From Chaetoceros tenuissimus (Eukaryota > Bacillariophyta > Thalassiosirophyceae > Chaetocerotales > Chaetocerotaceae), in the NCBI GenBank assembly GCA_021927905.1, contig BLLK01000020.1, positions 248,001 through 312,000 of the forward strand: DNA of 64,000 nt, in the 5' to 3' direction. Both the position numbers and the translations under genes were made by a program. Every line of letters begins with the position of its first letter. Position 1 is the first letter of the stretch. The notes below the pieces were generated by a model. The model was not told the DNA's origin, made no database searches, and saw only the letters and a program-made list of their open reading frames with translations. Shown one piece after another: positions 8,746 to 18,849 of this stretch.

Positions 8746-10005
8746 ATGACCACTGTAAAAAGTTTGAAGAAACAACACACACGGCAACTTCACGTGCTAA
8801 AAGCCGGAAGCCGACTATCAATTTTTGTGATGCTTCCTCTCGTTGCAGTTTTGTACATATCGACGAACAACTCCGAAAGAAGTATCCCTCATTTTATATC
8901 TAGTAGGTCTACTCACAGCAATGAACAGAGGTTGATACATACTACTAATGATCTAACAGAAGCATTGCTAGAAGGAAAGAAAGAATCTATATTACAAAAG
9001 AAGAAAGAAGAAGCCAAACCTTTTACAGAAAAGAAAGAATTCTCTCATCATAAAGTAGAGAAAGAAAGTAAAAAAGATGAACGCAACAAAACAGAGGAAA
9101 ATAAAATAGATGAACGCCACAAGGCAAAGAACGAAAAGAAAAAACATGTGGAGGACAAAATCGAGAAAGAAAATAAAAAAGATGAACCCAAACCTCAAAA
9201 AGAGAAAGATTATTGGAGAGAAATGTTGGTGAAATATAACTCTACCCTTGAACTGCCGCTGAAACCACCTTATCGAATTTGGGCATTTGGTCAACCACGA
9301 ACAGGCAGTACATTTCTTCTTCATTTACTCGATGCTATTGTGAGTGTCAAAAGTCCGCCGGGTTCTAAAGTGTTCTTTTCTGGATTCCAAGGGAATAGTC
9401 ACGAAGGTAGACATTGGTATGAAAATGATTCGTTTGTGATTCGTTCACATATACCTCCATATTATTATAATGAAAAGTCTGAAGCTCGAAAAGTATTTGA
9501 GGAGGGTAAAGTTGCAATCTTTACATCGCTTAAAGATGATGGGAAAACTACAGGAACATGGAGGAGAATGACCAAACATGCACTATATACACAATGGCGT
9601 GAGAATTTATTCAATTGTAGCATTTGTGAGGTTGACAACTACAAAGATATCTTCAACATGACAAATGGAGAAGTCAAACGCGTGAAAGAGTATATGAAAA
9701 CTTATGAAATCATCAGAAAGTGTTGTGGACTGCAAATGTCGAAATGGGAGATGAAACGTCTGCACGGTTGTAACATCACAGAAGCAGACAAGAAACGTCC
9801 TGACTACCCTCATTGTGAGCTGATTGATAAACAAGAGGTTGAGTTGAAACTTGCTGGCAATGTTGGAGGCATTCCGCATCATGCACAAGATGATCAATTC
9901 AATTGGAAATGGGTTGGTGATTGCAAAAAGTTTGATGACAGAATCATCGCTGGTAAAGGCTTTAACGGTGGCAAATTCAAAGGATGTGATGCTAAGATTT
10001 TGTAG
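8746..10005 (+). CDS. Type II membrane sulfotransferase-like protein with charged stem
   Basis: The frame is open from 8725, but the first ATG is at 8746, giving 419 residues. A basic N-terminus and a hydrophobic anchor (LSIFVMLPLVAVLYIS, about residues 25-40) are followed by a stem of about 100 residues made almost wholly of Lys and Glu, likely extended or coiled. The catalytic domain starts with YRIWAFGQPRTGSTFLLHLL (about 175-194), the PAPS-binding loop. Topology fits a Golgi sulfotransferase. The usual arginine of the 3'-phosphate motif is not obvious (TSLKDDGKTTGTW is the nearest candidate), so activity is uncertain. Cys-rich C-terminal part contains several CxxC-like pairs. Confidence 0.75.
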   Translation: MTTVKSLKKQHTRQLHVLKAGSRLSIFVMLPLVAVLYISTNNSERSIPHFISSRSTHSNEQRLIHTTNDLTEALLEGKKESILQKKKEEAKPFTEKKEFSHHKVEKESKKDERNKTEENKIDERHKAKNEKKKHVEDKIEKENKKDEPKPQKEKDYWREMLVKYNSTLELPLKPPYRIWAFGQPRTGSTFLLHLLDAIVSVKSPPGSKVFFSGFQGNSHEGRHWYENDSFVIRSHIPPYYYNEKSEARKVFEEGKVAIFTSLKDDGKTTGTWRRMTKHALYTQWRENLFNCSICEVDNYKDIFNMTNGEVKRVKEYMKTYEIIRKCCGLQMSKWEMKRLHGCNITEADKKRPDYPHCELIDKQEVELKLAGNVGGIPHHAQDDQFNWKWVGDCKKFDDRIIAGKGFNGGKFKGCDAKIL

Positions 10006-10240
10006 AGTGTAAAAATGCTATCACGTATGAATAGAAGGAAGAAAAAGAGATGTGAGGATTTCATGTTTTCACTTTCTAACTCTATTTTTATGTCTACTTC
10101 ATGACTACTGTATTGTATTCATTCCATGGAAACCATTTCAAGTCTTGTTCTATATTTCAATTGTTAGTTGGAATAGAAAACGTTCATCCAGCAACATATT
10201 TAAATTGCTTACTTCGTTACATAGAGACAATGCTAGTCCT

Positions 10241-10477
10241 TTACTTTTCTTCATCTTCAATCTTTTTCAAAATCTTCATCAATTTCTCAGGATCATCAGT
10301 TTCCATCCAATCTACTCCTTCCTTGACAAGACGTCGAATCACAAGTTCCTCTTCCTCCTCTGTCAACTGCTGCTGAACAAAGGTAAGATCAAAAGGCTGA
10401 AAACAGTATGCTCCTACGGCATGACCCCTCTTATGGAATTTTTCCACAGTATTGGCATCAAATACGGTCCATTCCCA
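10241..10477 (-). pseudogene. 3' fragment of a glycerophosphodiester phosphodiesterase (GDPD) gene
   Basis: The open stretch ends in a TIM-barrel segment typical of GDPD C-termini: FDANTVEKFHKRGHAVGAY, then EEEELVIRRLVKEGVDWMET with DDPEKL. The catalytic N-terminal part (HRG and metal-site residues) is missing. An in-frame stop lies just upstream and no acceptor site follows it, so this looks like a stranded 3' end rather than an exon. A 14-bp tandem repeat starts 165 bp upstream, where the rest of the gene would be. Confidence 0.55.
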
Positions 10478-10641
10478 TCAAAGAATTGTTGATGTGTTCT
10501 CATCATGAGAATTGTATCTTTCAAGGAACAGAAGAGAAGGGGAGAGAGAGACTTTAGCTTTTTTGTTTTGTGACGATTCTTCCGACCGCTTTCTATCGTC
10601 CCGAATTGTTTTCTAGAATGAAAAACTGTGCGTTGCACAGG

Positions 10642-10728
10642 TTGCAGTTCTTTGCTTGCAGTTCTTTGCTTGCAGTTCTTTGCTTGCAGTTCTTTGCTTG
10701 AAGTTCTTTGCTTGAAGTTCTTTGCTTG
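10642..10728. repeat. Tandem repeat, 14-bp unit, about six copies
   Basis: TTGCAGTTCTTTGC repeats head to tail, the last copies with A for C. It lies between the GDPD remnant and the LRR gene. Confidence 0.9.
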
Positions 10729-10816
10729 TAGTATCATAGGAGGTATAGAAGTATACTTCCTCTTACTCTTCCTCAACACTACTTAGTGGAGGACGAGACT
10801 CCTTCATTGTACCAAG

Positions 10817-11599
10817 ATGAGAGTGCAGACAGAAGAATGGCGGCGGTTCATTCCAGGAGTGCGAATGTACAAAGGAAAGAAGACTCTATTTTATAACGGA
10901 GAAATACTATGGGATAGATATGAGTATCTTGTTTACGATCAAGAAGAGAGAAACTCTTGGGAAGTCATTATCGTCTTGCCAGGTGTAGAAGAGATTCCTG
11001 CAGATACTTTCTCTGAATGTGAGAATGTAAAGGTAGTCATTATGGGAAGGATTGAAGATGCAGCTTTCAGTAATTGCTGGAATCTAGCATATGTTAGACT
11101 TTCTAGAAACCTTGAATTCATTGGAGAGGAGGCTTTCCGTGTCTGTGAATCTCTTACTTCAATTTTTATCCCACCATCCTGTCGATGGATTGGTAATCTG
11201 GCATTTGAGCGTTGTTCTAGGTTGATCATCTTGAGTGTTCCTCAAGAAACTGAACTAGGTAGAAATATTATTGCTGATACGGCGTTGTTAACATGTGCCC
11301 CTGCTACTACCAATAACTTGGGCTGGTATGGGAACCATGATGAAGTGAACGAATGGATAAAAACTATAAATGGCGATACAGAGGAATTTGCTCTCCATCG
11401 AGCATGTTTGTCCTACAATCCTATCACTGACATCATCTACGGAATAGTAAAAAGGCAAGGACTAAATGCTTTGAAGAAAAAGAATGAAGCAGGCATAAGT
11501 CCATTAGAATACTTAGAAGCCAATCCGTTTGCAGAGATCCTTGACCAGAGAGCTTTCATGAAACGATATGTATTGGATATGATGGGCGAAGTAGATTAA
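10817..11599 (+). CDS. BspA-type leucine-rich repeat protein
   Basis: 260 residues. From about residue 50, four LRR_5/BspA units are visible: VEEIPADTFSECENVKVVIM, RIEDAAFSNCWNLAYVRL, LEFIGEEAFRVCESLTSIFI and CRWIGNLAFERCSRLIILSV. The pattern is I-xx-xAFxxCxxL. Such repeats form a solenoid used for binding, and the family is widespread and expanded in diatoms. The C-terminal 90 residues are helical and contain no repeat (ALHRACLSYNPITDIIY, then a SPLEYLEANPFAEI segment typical of this diatom family). No signal peptide or membrane span, so probably intracellular. Partner unknown. Confidence 0.82.
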   Translation: MRVQTEEWRRFIPGVRMYKGKKTLFYNGEILWDRYEYLVYDQEERNSWEVIIVLPGVEEIPADTFSECENVKVVIMGRIEDAAFSNCWNLAYVRLSRNLEFIGEEAFRVCESLTSIFIPPSCRWIGNLAFERCSRLIILSVPQETELGRNIIADTALLTCAPATTNNLGWYGNHDEVNEWIKTINGDTEEFALHRACLSYNPITDIIYGIVKRQGLNALKKKNEAGISPLEYLEANPFAEILDQRAFMKRYVLDMMGEVD

Positions 11600-11652
11600 A
11601 ATAGATTTTCTTAGTTCTAAATTGTACTATTATAATACTATTGAAGTAACCG

Positions 11653-11680
11653 TATATATATATATATATATATATATATA
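11653..11680. repeat. (TA)n microsatellite
   Basis: Fourteen TA dinucleotides downstream of the LRR gene. Confidence 0.95.
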
Positions 11681-11835
11681 CTCTTCTAACATCCCTTTCC
11701 AATTTGCATTGATGTATCCAAACCTTATTACGATATTTTTAAAAGATTCAATTGAAAAGTAAGCTTAGAACTGGACTTGGACATTGCCAGTCATTATTCA
11801 GTCAGTACTCAGTCTATTCATGACACCTGCCATCT

Positions 11836-12776
11836 CTATCGTCTACGCCTACCAAATGAAATATGTGCAGGTATTGTGACTTTTAATTTTGATTCAACTG
11901 CATCTGTCAATCCCTCCATATCAATATCCATTTTTTCATCTTCGTCTATTTTTGGTTCTATCGTTCCCTCATTCAATGTTGGAATTTGAGCACTATTTCC
12001 AATCTCTGTCTTTGCATCTCTATCATCATGAAGAAACATACATGAGTCACCTCTCCTACAACCTTTCTTACTATGATAAAATCGACATGGGATCAATTTA
12101 TTCTTTTCCTTTCGTCGATTTCGTCGCTGCTCCTTCTTTTCATTCTCGACAGTCATACAAACATTATTATCAGTCTTGTCAAATTTATGTTTCATCATTT
12201 TATAATTCTTCTTCTTGGCTTTACTATGAAATCGAAACCATTTCGGATATCCATGTACACATTGCAAATGGAGAATTCGATCTTCTTCTTTTGTAAATTG
12301 TTCTTGGCAGTCGGTAATCAAACAATGAAACTTGGCCTTGTTGCAAGATACAGCTGTTTGAAAATATGTATCGTGTCGTTCTTGTATATGCTACAAAAAG
12401 AATTAGATTTACAAAATGGTATAGAATAAAGCAAGACAAGGATGCAACGTACCAAATCTAAAAGAGATTCATTTGGAAAAACTCGTTTACAAAATCGACA
12501 TTCATGATTGTGTTGATCGATATAATGCTCTTCACATTCATATATCGTACCAAAGCCTTGATGACAATGGGGTGCACAACAATAAAATATCTCTTCTTTT
12601 TCATTTGGATTCATTTCCAAAGAATCTGGGTCTTCGATGTGTCTTGTTTCAATGTAGGATACAATCACATCTTCGTCTTGATAGGATATGTCATTTCCTT
12701 TGTAGAAAAATTCATCGTCTTGTTTCCTTTTGCATCTGGTGGCATATATATCGCATGTGGTGCTTGTACTACTCAT
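11836..12776 (-). CDS. ZNF511-like C2H2 zinc-finger protein with C-terminal CCCH finger
   Basis: Exons 12453-12776 and 11836-12390, intron of 62 nt (12391-12452, GTACGT...TTTGTAG), 292 residues. The join gives FPNESLLDLHIQERHDTYF, which reproduces the ZNF511 core (CxFCKRxFPxxxLLDxHIxExHD). Before it lies CCAPHCHQGFGTIYECEEHY, after it the third finger CLITDCQEQFTKEEDRILHL with HGYPKWFRF, again as in ZNF511. A CCCH finger (CRFYHSKKGCRRGDSCMFLH) is added near residue 225, suggesting RNA binding. The start at MSSTST was chosen over a longer frame because the upstream extension is not coding-like. Probably nuclear; molecular role of ZNF511 relatives is poorly defined. Confidence 0.82.
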
Positions 12777-12848
12777 TTGTAGGTTTGTAATAATATATGA
12801 ATGAATAAAATATTGTCTGTCGGGGTATCTATTTTGATGTATGGTCAC

Positions 12849-14136
12849 GCATCAATGAAGAGGAGAGAACGACGGGGGAAGAGTGAAGAAGGAGAAGTGT
12901 TCTCTCGAGTAACAGTTATTATCCGTTACCAAATGGCCTAAAGGTGTCAACAAACTTGAAGTTTGCATGTCTTATCTTTCAAAATTTCAAAATTCAACAA
13001 ATGATTGAACCTGCGTGTGTTGTCTTTATTTATTGGAATTCAAATTTGTGTTGCAGAGAAAACAGCAGTAAAGTAATTTTTGGATGTAGATTTTTCTATG
13101 GCTCAGGAATGCAAACTCTGAAATGAAAATACTACATTCAACAAATTTTCAAAAATGGTTCAAAATGCCGCGTTTTGATCGGAACTCACCTTGACGTACG
13201 CACTTGATTCTAAAACAAGGACTGCAACCTTCCGATCCATCGAATCAATTGGAGAGGGTATCCTATGAGTATTTGCATTACTAGTGCCGAAGTGATTGAC
13301 TTCTCTATCTTTTCGGCCATGATGATGTCTAGAGAGGGAAGGTAGCTATTTGCACTTTGCTTCAGAAGGGGATGGCTGTAAACCAAGTCCAACAGTAAAT
13401 CAACGATTTCACCAGTAAAGAAAAGATTCCTTATCAAATCTTTGAAAGCACATGATACGAGACAAGCTTCTATCTCTACCTATGCACAGCTTTCATCACT
13501 AAAGCAGCACTCTACAAAAATCTACAATACAAAAATATTTCAATACAAAGTCTTTTATAATTAAAGGAAAAAATCCTCTTTTTAAAAACCTGCATCGAAT
13601 TTGGAATGGGTAGTTATACAAAAAAGGGGTGATACATGTGATGGACGCTGTTCTAACGCTTCAATTTCTATTACATATCCTAGTAACAGGACCGACGTGA
13701 CTTATATGATTTGATATGAGTGAAATGGATATGGATGATTTCTATGGTGTGTGATGTTTCCTAAAATGTAGTTTACATGTATTGGCGAATGGGATATCTT
13801 ACTGTAGATATGACGTGATGTGATGGTTGTGTGAATTATATGGTTTTGGAATGGATGGCATGGCAAAAAGGGAAAAAAAAGGTCTAACAAAACTGCAAAA
13901 CCTTGAGGGTGTCAAGGAGTGTGAAAATTGATGTATTGAAATATATAGGATGGGACATGGCGTGGTATGACGTGATGTGTGTAAATGTATGGATGGCTTG
14001 GAATGAGTCGGTACAGTTTTACATAGATGTAAAACAAAGCAAGCAAGGTAATTTGCAAATTACCTCGCGTCATAGGTATGCATGCAGCGATAGAGTACAA
14101 TAGGGAACAATTCGAGTTCTTTTTCAATCCCTAAAT
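12849..14136. other. Long intergenic stretch
   Basis: 1.3 kb without a supportable gene. A minus-strand frame at 13210-13437 (75 codons) looks weakly coding-like but is isolated and unrecognised. From 13690 to 14060 the DNA is rich in ATGG and GACGTGATGTG motifs, a slightly repetitive 3' flank of the bZIP gene. Confidence 0.4.
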
Positions 14137-15003
14137 CTAATTGGAAGCAGAGGCAATCTTGGCACGTTTTTCAGGAGATGCTTCTTCATCATTGGTAGAA
14201 AGCCCAGACAAGGAACTAGTACTTGCAGTAGAGATTTCATCACTAGACCTCTTATTCTTGGAAAACAAGCGTTCAATATCTGGCTCACATGCTTTTCCAA
14301 GCAATTCAATACTAGGAATGACACCAGAATTAGAAGAGCCAAAAACAGGAGAAGAGCCAAGACTAGGAGTATCCGAACCTGAATCATGTGAACCTAAAGA
14401 AGAAACCCCATCGGTAATAGATTCAAGATGTGTTTCCAAAACAAGATTTTCCGCTTCAAGCTGTGCAATAATTTTCTCCATTTCTTCTACAAAGATACGT
14501 TTACGATCTCTAGTCCTCTTGGCATGCATTCTATTCCTCTCTCTGCGAATTTTATCAAGTTCATCTTGACTACAAGTCGCTCGATCCTTTGCCAAAAGTT
14601 CATAATCGATACCATCATCGGGATACTCCGTGACGACATTAGTCTTTCCACGACGATTGGTATGCTGACCGGGTAAGATCAACGCAGGCAATTCAGGCAC
14701 TCTCGAAGCATCAGGAATCTCCTCGTGGCTTCTCTTCAACAGAGCTTCGACATTGGGATCAGTCGAGTTTGTATCATCGGAATTGGAATGAAGTTCGACG
14801 AGGATATTCGCTGTATTCTTTTCATCAATGAGACGTTTGAGTTCTACTTGACGAGATTTTAGTTCGTCGACTTTTGCCTCGAGGGTTTTCATCTGTTCCT
14901 TCTTTCGTTGACGAGTCTTTCTTGCGTGCATTTTGTTTCGTTCTCGACTGAATGTTTTACGGTCGTCGAGATAGGTACAGGCAGACAGTAGCGAGGCAAT
15001 CAT
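14137..15003 (-). CDS. Transcription factor with two bZIP domains
   Basis: 288 residues from the ATG at 15003; an open frame extends further upstream but without coding character. The first basic region (about 19-41) reads SRERNKMHARKTRQRKKEQM, followed by a leucine-zipper-like helix (LEAKVDELKSRQVELKRLI). The second (about 150-172) reads IRRERNRMHAKRTRDRKRIF, with a helix EMEKIIAQLEAENLVLETHL. Both match N-x7-R of bZIP basic regions and both start with the same RERN-MHA core, so one arose from the other by internal duplication. The Ser/Asp-rich C-terminus (180-288) may be an activation or regulatory segment. Whether both domains bind DNA, within one dimer or between dimers, cannot be told. 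Confidence 0.85.
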   Translation of the reverse strand: MIASLLSACTYLDDRKTFSRERNKMHARKTRQRKKEQMKTLEAKVDELKSRQVELKRLIDEKNTANILVELHSNSDDTNSTDPNVEALLKRSHEEIPDASRVPELPALILPGQHTNRRGKTNVVTEYPDDGIDYELLAKDRATCSQDELDKIRRERNRMHAKRTRDRKRIFVEEMEKIIAQLEAENLVLETHLESITDGVSSLGSHDSGSDTPSLGSSPVFGSSNSGVIPSIELLGKACEPDIERLFSKNKRSSDEISTASTSSLSGLSTNDEEASPEKRAKIASASN

Positions 15004-15416
15004 TTTATATATATATTGTAGGATAGATATGTTTGTGGAATGATGTGTTTCAACAGATATGTTTAGAAAGAGAGAAGGTATGTTTGAGAATGGCAATGAA
15101 ATAAAAATGCAAAAAGAAGAACAGCAAGTATGTGTTCCCTCAGTTCCTTCAAGTTGTGGAAAAACAGATGGCGCTCCGTGGAAAGATGAGACAAAACTTC
15201 AAGGATACCACATGCCAGCAGGCCATTTGACGTCATATACGCCTCTTTTGACAGTTGGAAAAACGACAAGATTGGCCCAACAGGTATTTTAGTCAAATGA
15301 CACCATGACGACCTGCAACTTGGACAGATGACACCACAGACAGCTAGTACTGCAACTCCAATCAACCGTTACGATGTTACGATACGACTGAGTCGAACTC
15401 TCTGTGGAATTGAAAC
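15004..15416. other. Region with two competing short frames
   Basis: The plus strand is open 15059-15292 (77 codons, MFRKREGMFENG...) and the minus strand 15063-15365. The minus frame could be a last exon of the gene at 15421-15842, by a GT at 15420 and an AG before 15315; the plus frame could be a small gene divergent from the bZIP gene. Sequence alone does not decide. Confidence 0.3.
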
Positions 15417-15420
15417 TTAC

Positions 15421-15842
15421 CTTCTATGAAGACGTTCTTTTGGATCTACAATTCGTTTCTTTTCCTGAGAGGATGTATTCAATTCCGAATAGGTGACTTG
15501 GCTTTCTTTCTCTTTTGGAACAATAGAAACTTTTTCCTTTGTTTCTTCGGTTTCTTCTTGTTTCCTCCGATGATCCAATTCTTGAATCGCTTGAGAAAAA
15601 GATGTGTTTTTGGAAATCTTTTTGACTCCTGTATTTACATTCACTCGAGGCATTAAATTAATCACGGCAGAAGCAGCTTCACGAATTTCTTTTGGTACTT
15701 CTGATAAATCACTAGTTTTCAAAGGTTCTTCAATGATGACTGCGTTGGAAAATACTCTTCGTGCTGCTGCTGCTACTTTGCTATCTTTGGAATTCAATAG
15801 CTTGAGTGCCATATCACTAGGAAGTGGTTTGGCATGATCCAT
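15421..15842 (-). CDS. Hypothetical charged protein, incomplete at 3' (spliced)
   Basis: 141 codons beginning MDHAKPLPSDMALKLLN. An N-terminal helical region (ALKLLNSKDSKVAAAARRVF) is followed by a charged, Glu/Lys-rich tail. The frame meets a strong donor (AG|GTAAGT) at 15420, so at least one more exon follows on the minus strand. Candidate acceptors give either a short tail of about 20 residues or an extension of about 85 residues (15063-15315). No family recognised; composition suggests a soluble, probably intracellular protein. Confidence 0.55.
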
Positions 15843-16721
15843 TTTGTTTTGAATTGTAGTGCTAGGGTCCTAGGGTTTGAAACACATATATTCTAGAGAT
15901 TGATCATGAGTATGTGTTGCTTGATGGAAGTTGACTCAAGATGTGACTTGGCTTGTTCTGCGAAATTCATCCTTTTCTGAGCAGATGGTTGGATGTGATT
16001 GGTTTTGAGGATACTTCCGATACTTCAAACGCTTGAATAACGTTTATTGAGAATGACACTTTTTGGTTTTTGAGAAAATGTTTTTTGAACTTTGACGTAT
16101 AAAACCTTGGCGTGATAGTTTTGATGAAATATAAAATAATCTAGGTAATCATTTTATGTTTAATATGAATGCATTAGACTAGATAAACCTAGAATATAAA
16201 AGCAGGCAAGAGTGCAACACGGTATCTATAGTACCTTTTCTATTCATGTGAGAAAGACACCTAATGCTTCTTTTTGTCTTTTTTTATAAAGATTTTCTAT
16301 AGAATTAATTCTCAATGAATGCATATCCATCAAGAATATCAATATTTATATTCCGCAAGTTCTATTTCAATTCAAACATTCTTTACAGAACCAGATTGAG
16401 AAAAGGCTAAATTTCTAATTGACCGAGTCACAATGCCAGTTAAAAAGATCTTCCGACATGTGCACGAATCCGTGGAAAACACAAGTATTGCAGTACACAG
16501 AGAGCAAAGTCCCTAGAAAGAACATTCTTCGACGGTGTTGGAATCTAATATTAAAATATCATCTTTCCTCTTGCTGTGCCTGTATAGTCAGTCTGTTACA
16601 GCTCATCATCAAGAAGAGAGAGAAGCGAGACTCTAGTGCACCTTATTGTATCAGCTTCTTTTCTTCACATAAAAGCTAGACCAATTCCATAGCTCTTTTA
16701 GCTAGTACTGCTAGGTCTGCC
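15843..16721. other. Intergenic stretch between divergent genes
   Basis: About 880 bp, AT-rich. A plus-strand frame at 16419-16679 has no recognisable content. Promoters of both flanking genes presumably lie here. Confidence 0.35.
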
Positions 16722-18792
16722 ATGATGACTCCAGATACAGTGAGTACAACTAGTTCTCACAAGACGACGGAACAAATCAAGAAATCTTTGGAGGAGCAAA
16801 AGCGAGAAGATGTGTTTGAAGAAATTATTTACAATTCTAAAAGAACAAATCTCGTTCATTTACGTCGAGTCGGCTGGTATGGCTTTCCCGTAAGTACAAA
16901 TGTCTTGTCTTATATTTATAAAATATTGATGTAGAATGCATTCTAATCTCTATAAGGATCGACTGCGAGCTCCTTCGTATCAGCTTTTATTGTCGTATTT
17001 GCCAACGTCTCAGTCGAAACGAAGGAATACGTTACGACGTAAACGAAATGAATATCATCGATACATTACCAAATATTATTTTGAATTTGACTTTGGACTC
17101 ACGGATCGAAAACTCAGTGGAAAGAATGAATCTTCTTCTTCTTCTAATATTAATACTCCTACTAGTACATGTCAAGGAGAAACTAAAACAGAGTCACAGA
17201 CACAACGACCGTCACTCAAACAAGCGTTTCAAAATAGACTTTCTCAATCACGAGGCTTGGCTCGATCACAATCTACCTCTCCAAAAACCATCCAAGAAGA
17301 AACAAAAGATATATCACTATTACCATTATTTTCACAACCATCCAAAGGAAGTGAAACAGACATGACCATCTCTTCCAGAGAAGATTATCTATTGCAACAA
17401 ATACGAAATGATATTCACAACATGGTGGAAATACCCATTGGCTCATCTAAAAAATCAAATCCAAAGTCACCTTCGAGATACAATTGGAGAACGAAACCAC
17501 CGCAATTTAACATCAAAGACATGAATGGTTCGCAAAAAACGACAAGAAATCGATTATTCGCCAATGCTTTGGTCAAGGCATCTTTAGAAAGGATATTGTA
17601 TTTATGGTCGATACGAATGGAGGAGGAGGAGGATCTACCTTGCAAAGAATATACAACTCGGTATAATTCCAACTTGGTGGATTTTGTATATCCACTTTAT
17701 TGGATTAATATACAGGGATACATTTGGGATTCACATATTTCCACCTATACACATGTAGAACCGAAACGAACAACACCAACTTCTTCCGAGCATACGCATA
17801 CAATGGAAAATGTGGGCAAACGTCATAGTCTCAATTTTCGATATGAAAATGATGACATAGATTATGAATATATATCATCCCTCAAACATTCATTTGAATT
17901 GGACGATGTGGAAATGGAACAAGAACCAAATACACATTTAGAAGAAGAAGATCGTTTGAATAAAATGCAAAAAATGCAACAATTGGCACTTGGTATTGGG
18001 ATTGAAACTATCCCAGAAGAAATATTGGAAGAAATTGAAGCGGATACTTATTGGCTACTTGAAAATTTCATGACTGCCATTCATGATTATAGAACCAATC
18101 ATGCCTTTCAGGGCATGGATTTAATGGATCCCAATGCTGTTCGTCCTAAAAAGAAAATTAGTGGATTGCAAAATATGGTGATTTTGATTGAAAAAGTGAC
18201 GCAGAGGGTGGATCTTGATTTATACAAGTTTCTAAAGTCTTATGGGGTTGAATATATTTGGTTTACATATCGATGGTTGAATTCCATTCATGTACGGGAT
18301 ATGAATGAAAAGTGTATTTTGAGATTATGGGATACTTGCATGTGCGAAGAAGTTGATAATGAAAGTGGAGCATACTTTTCCACGTTTGGGTTCAATGCGA
18401 AACGAGCGAGGAAACGTTTGCATCTACCTGGTTTTCTTAATTTTCAAGTATATATCTGCGTAGCTCTTCTGCATAGACTCAAGGATGAAATCATGAAGCA
18501 CAAGAGTTTTGAAGACATTCTGCACTATTTACGCAATCCAGGAATAGATACATGGGACACATCCGAGATTGAATTGATATTGAGTCAAGCATATGTATGG
18601 AGCACATCGTTTCAAGGAAGCGAAAATCAAGTATTGAATACTGCAAAAGAAACTCATAACGATGACACCTTCAAGAAATGGACTGAGAAATGCCACTGGC
18701 CTCCAAGATCCTATGCTTCTACAACTTCTCAACCAACCATGCTAGGGAGTATGTTTGCCAATCGGCTAAGTAAAAGCAGCCATAGTCATTAG
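16722..18792 (+). CDS. TBC-domain protein, TBC1D22/Gyp1-like, lacking catalytic fingers
   Basis: Exons 16722-16889 and 16957-18792 (67-nt intron GTAAGT...TATAAG), 667 residues. The join gives RRVGWYGFPDRLRAPSYQLL, aligned with the Gyp1/TBC1D22 opening (WxGIPxxxRxxxWxLLxGYLP), followed by RRNTLRRKRNEYHRYI. The C-terminal half keeps the TBC1D22 signature: YGVEYIWFTYRWLNSIHVRD, ILRLWDTCM, FQVYICVALLH and LILSQAYVW. TBC domains are Rab GAPs using an Arg finger (IxxDxxR) and a Gln finger (YxQG). Here the first site reads IRNDIHN (about 205-211, Arg replaced by Asn) and the second region reads EYTTRYNSNLVDF with no Gln. Long disordered inserts separate the blocks. Likely a Rab-binding pseudo-GAP. 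Confidence 0.8.
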
Positions 18793-18849
18793 CCAGTAGT
18801 TATAGATTACTTATTATAATATAGTTAATAATTGCTAGATGCTGTGAAA

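Noticed and set aside
14141-14569. 142-codon plus-strand frame opposite the bZIP gene
   Set aside because: Overlaps well-defined bZIP coding and contains no domain.
16419-16679. 86-codon plus-strand ORF upstream of the TBC gene
   Set aside because: Composition random-like, and it ends in 5' flanking sequence of the TBC gene.
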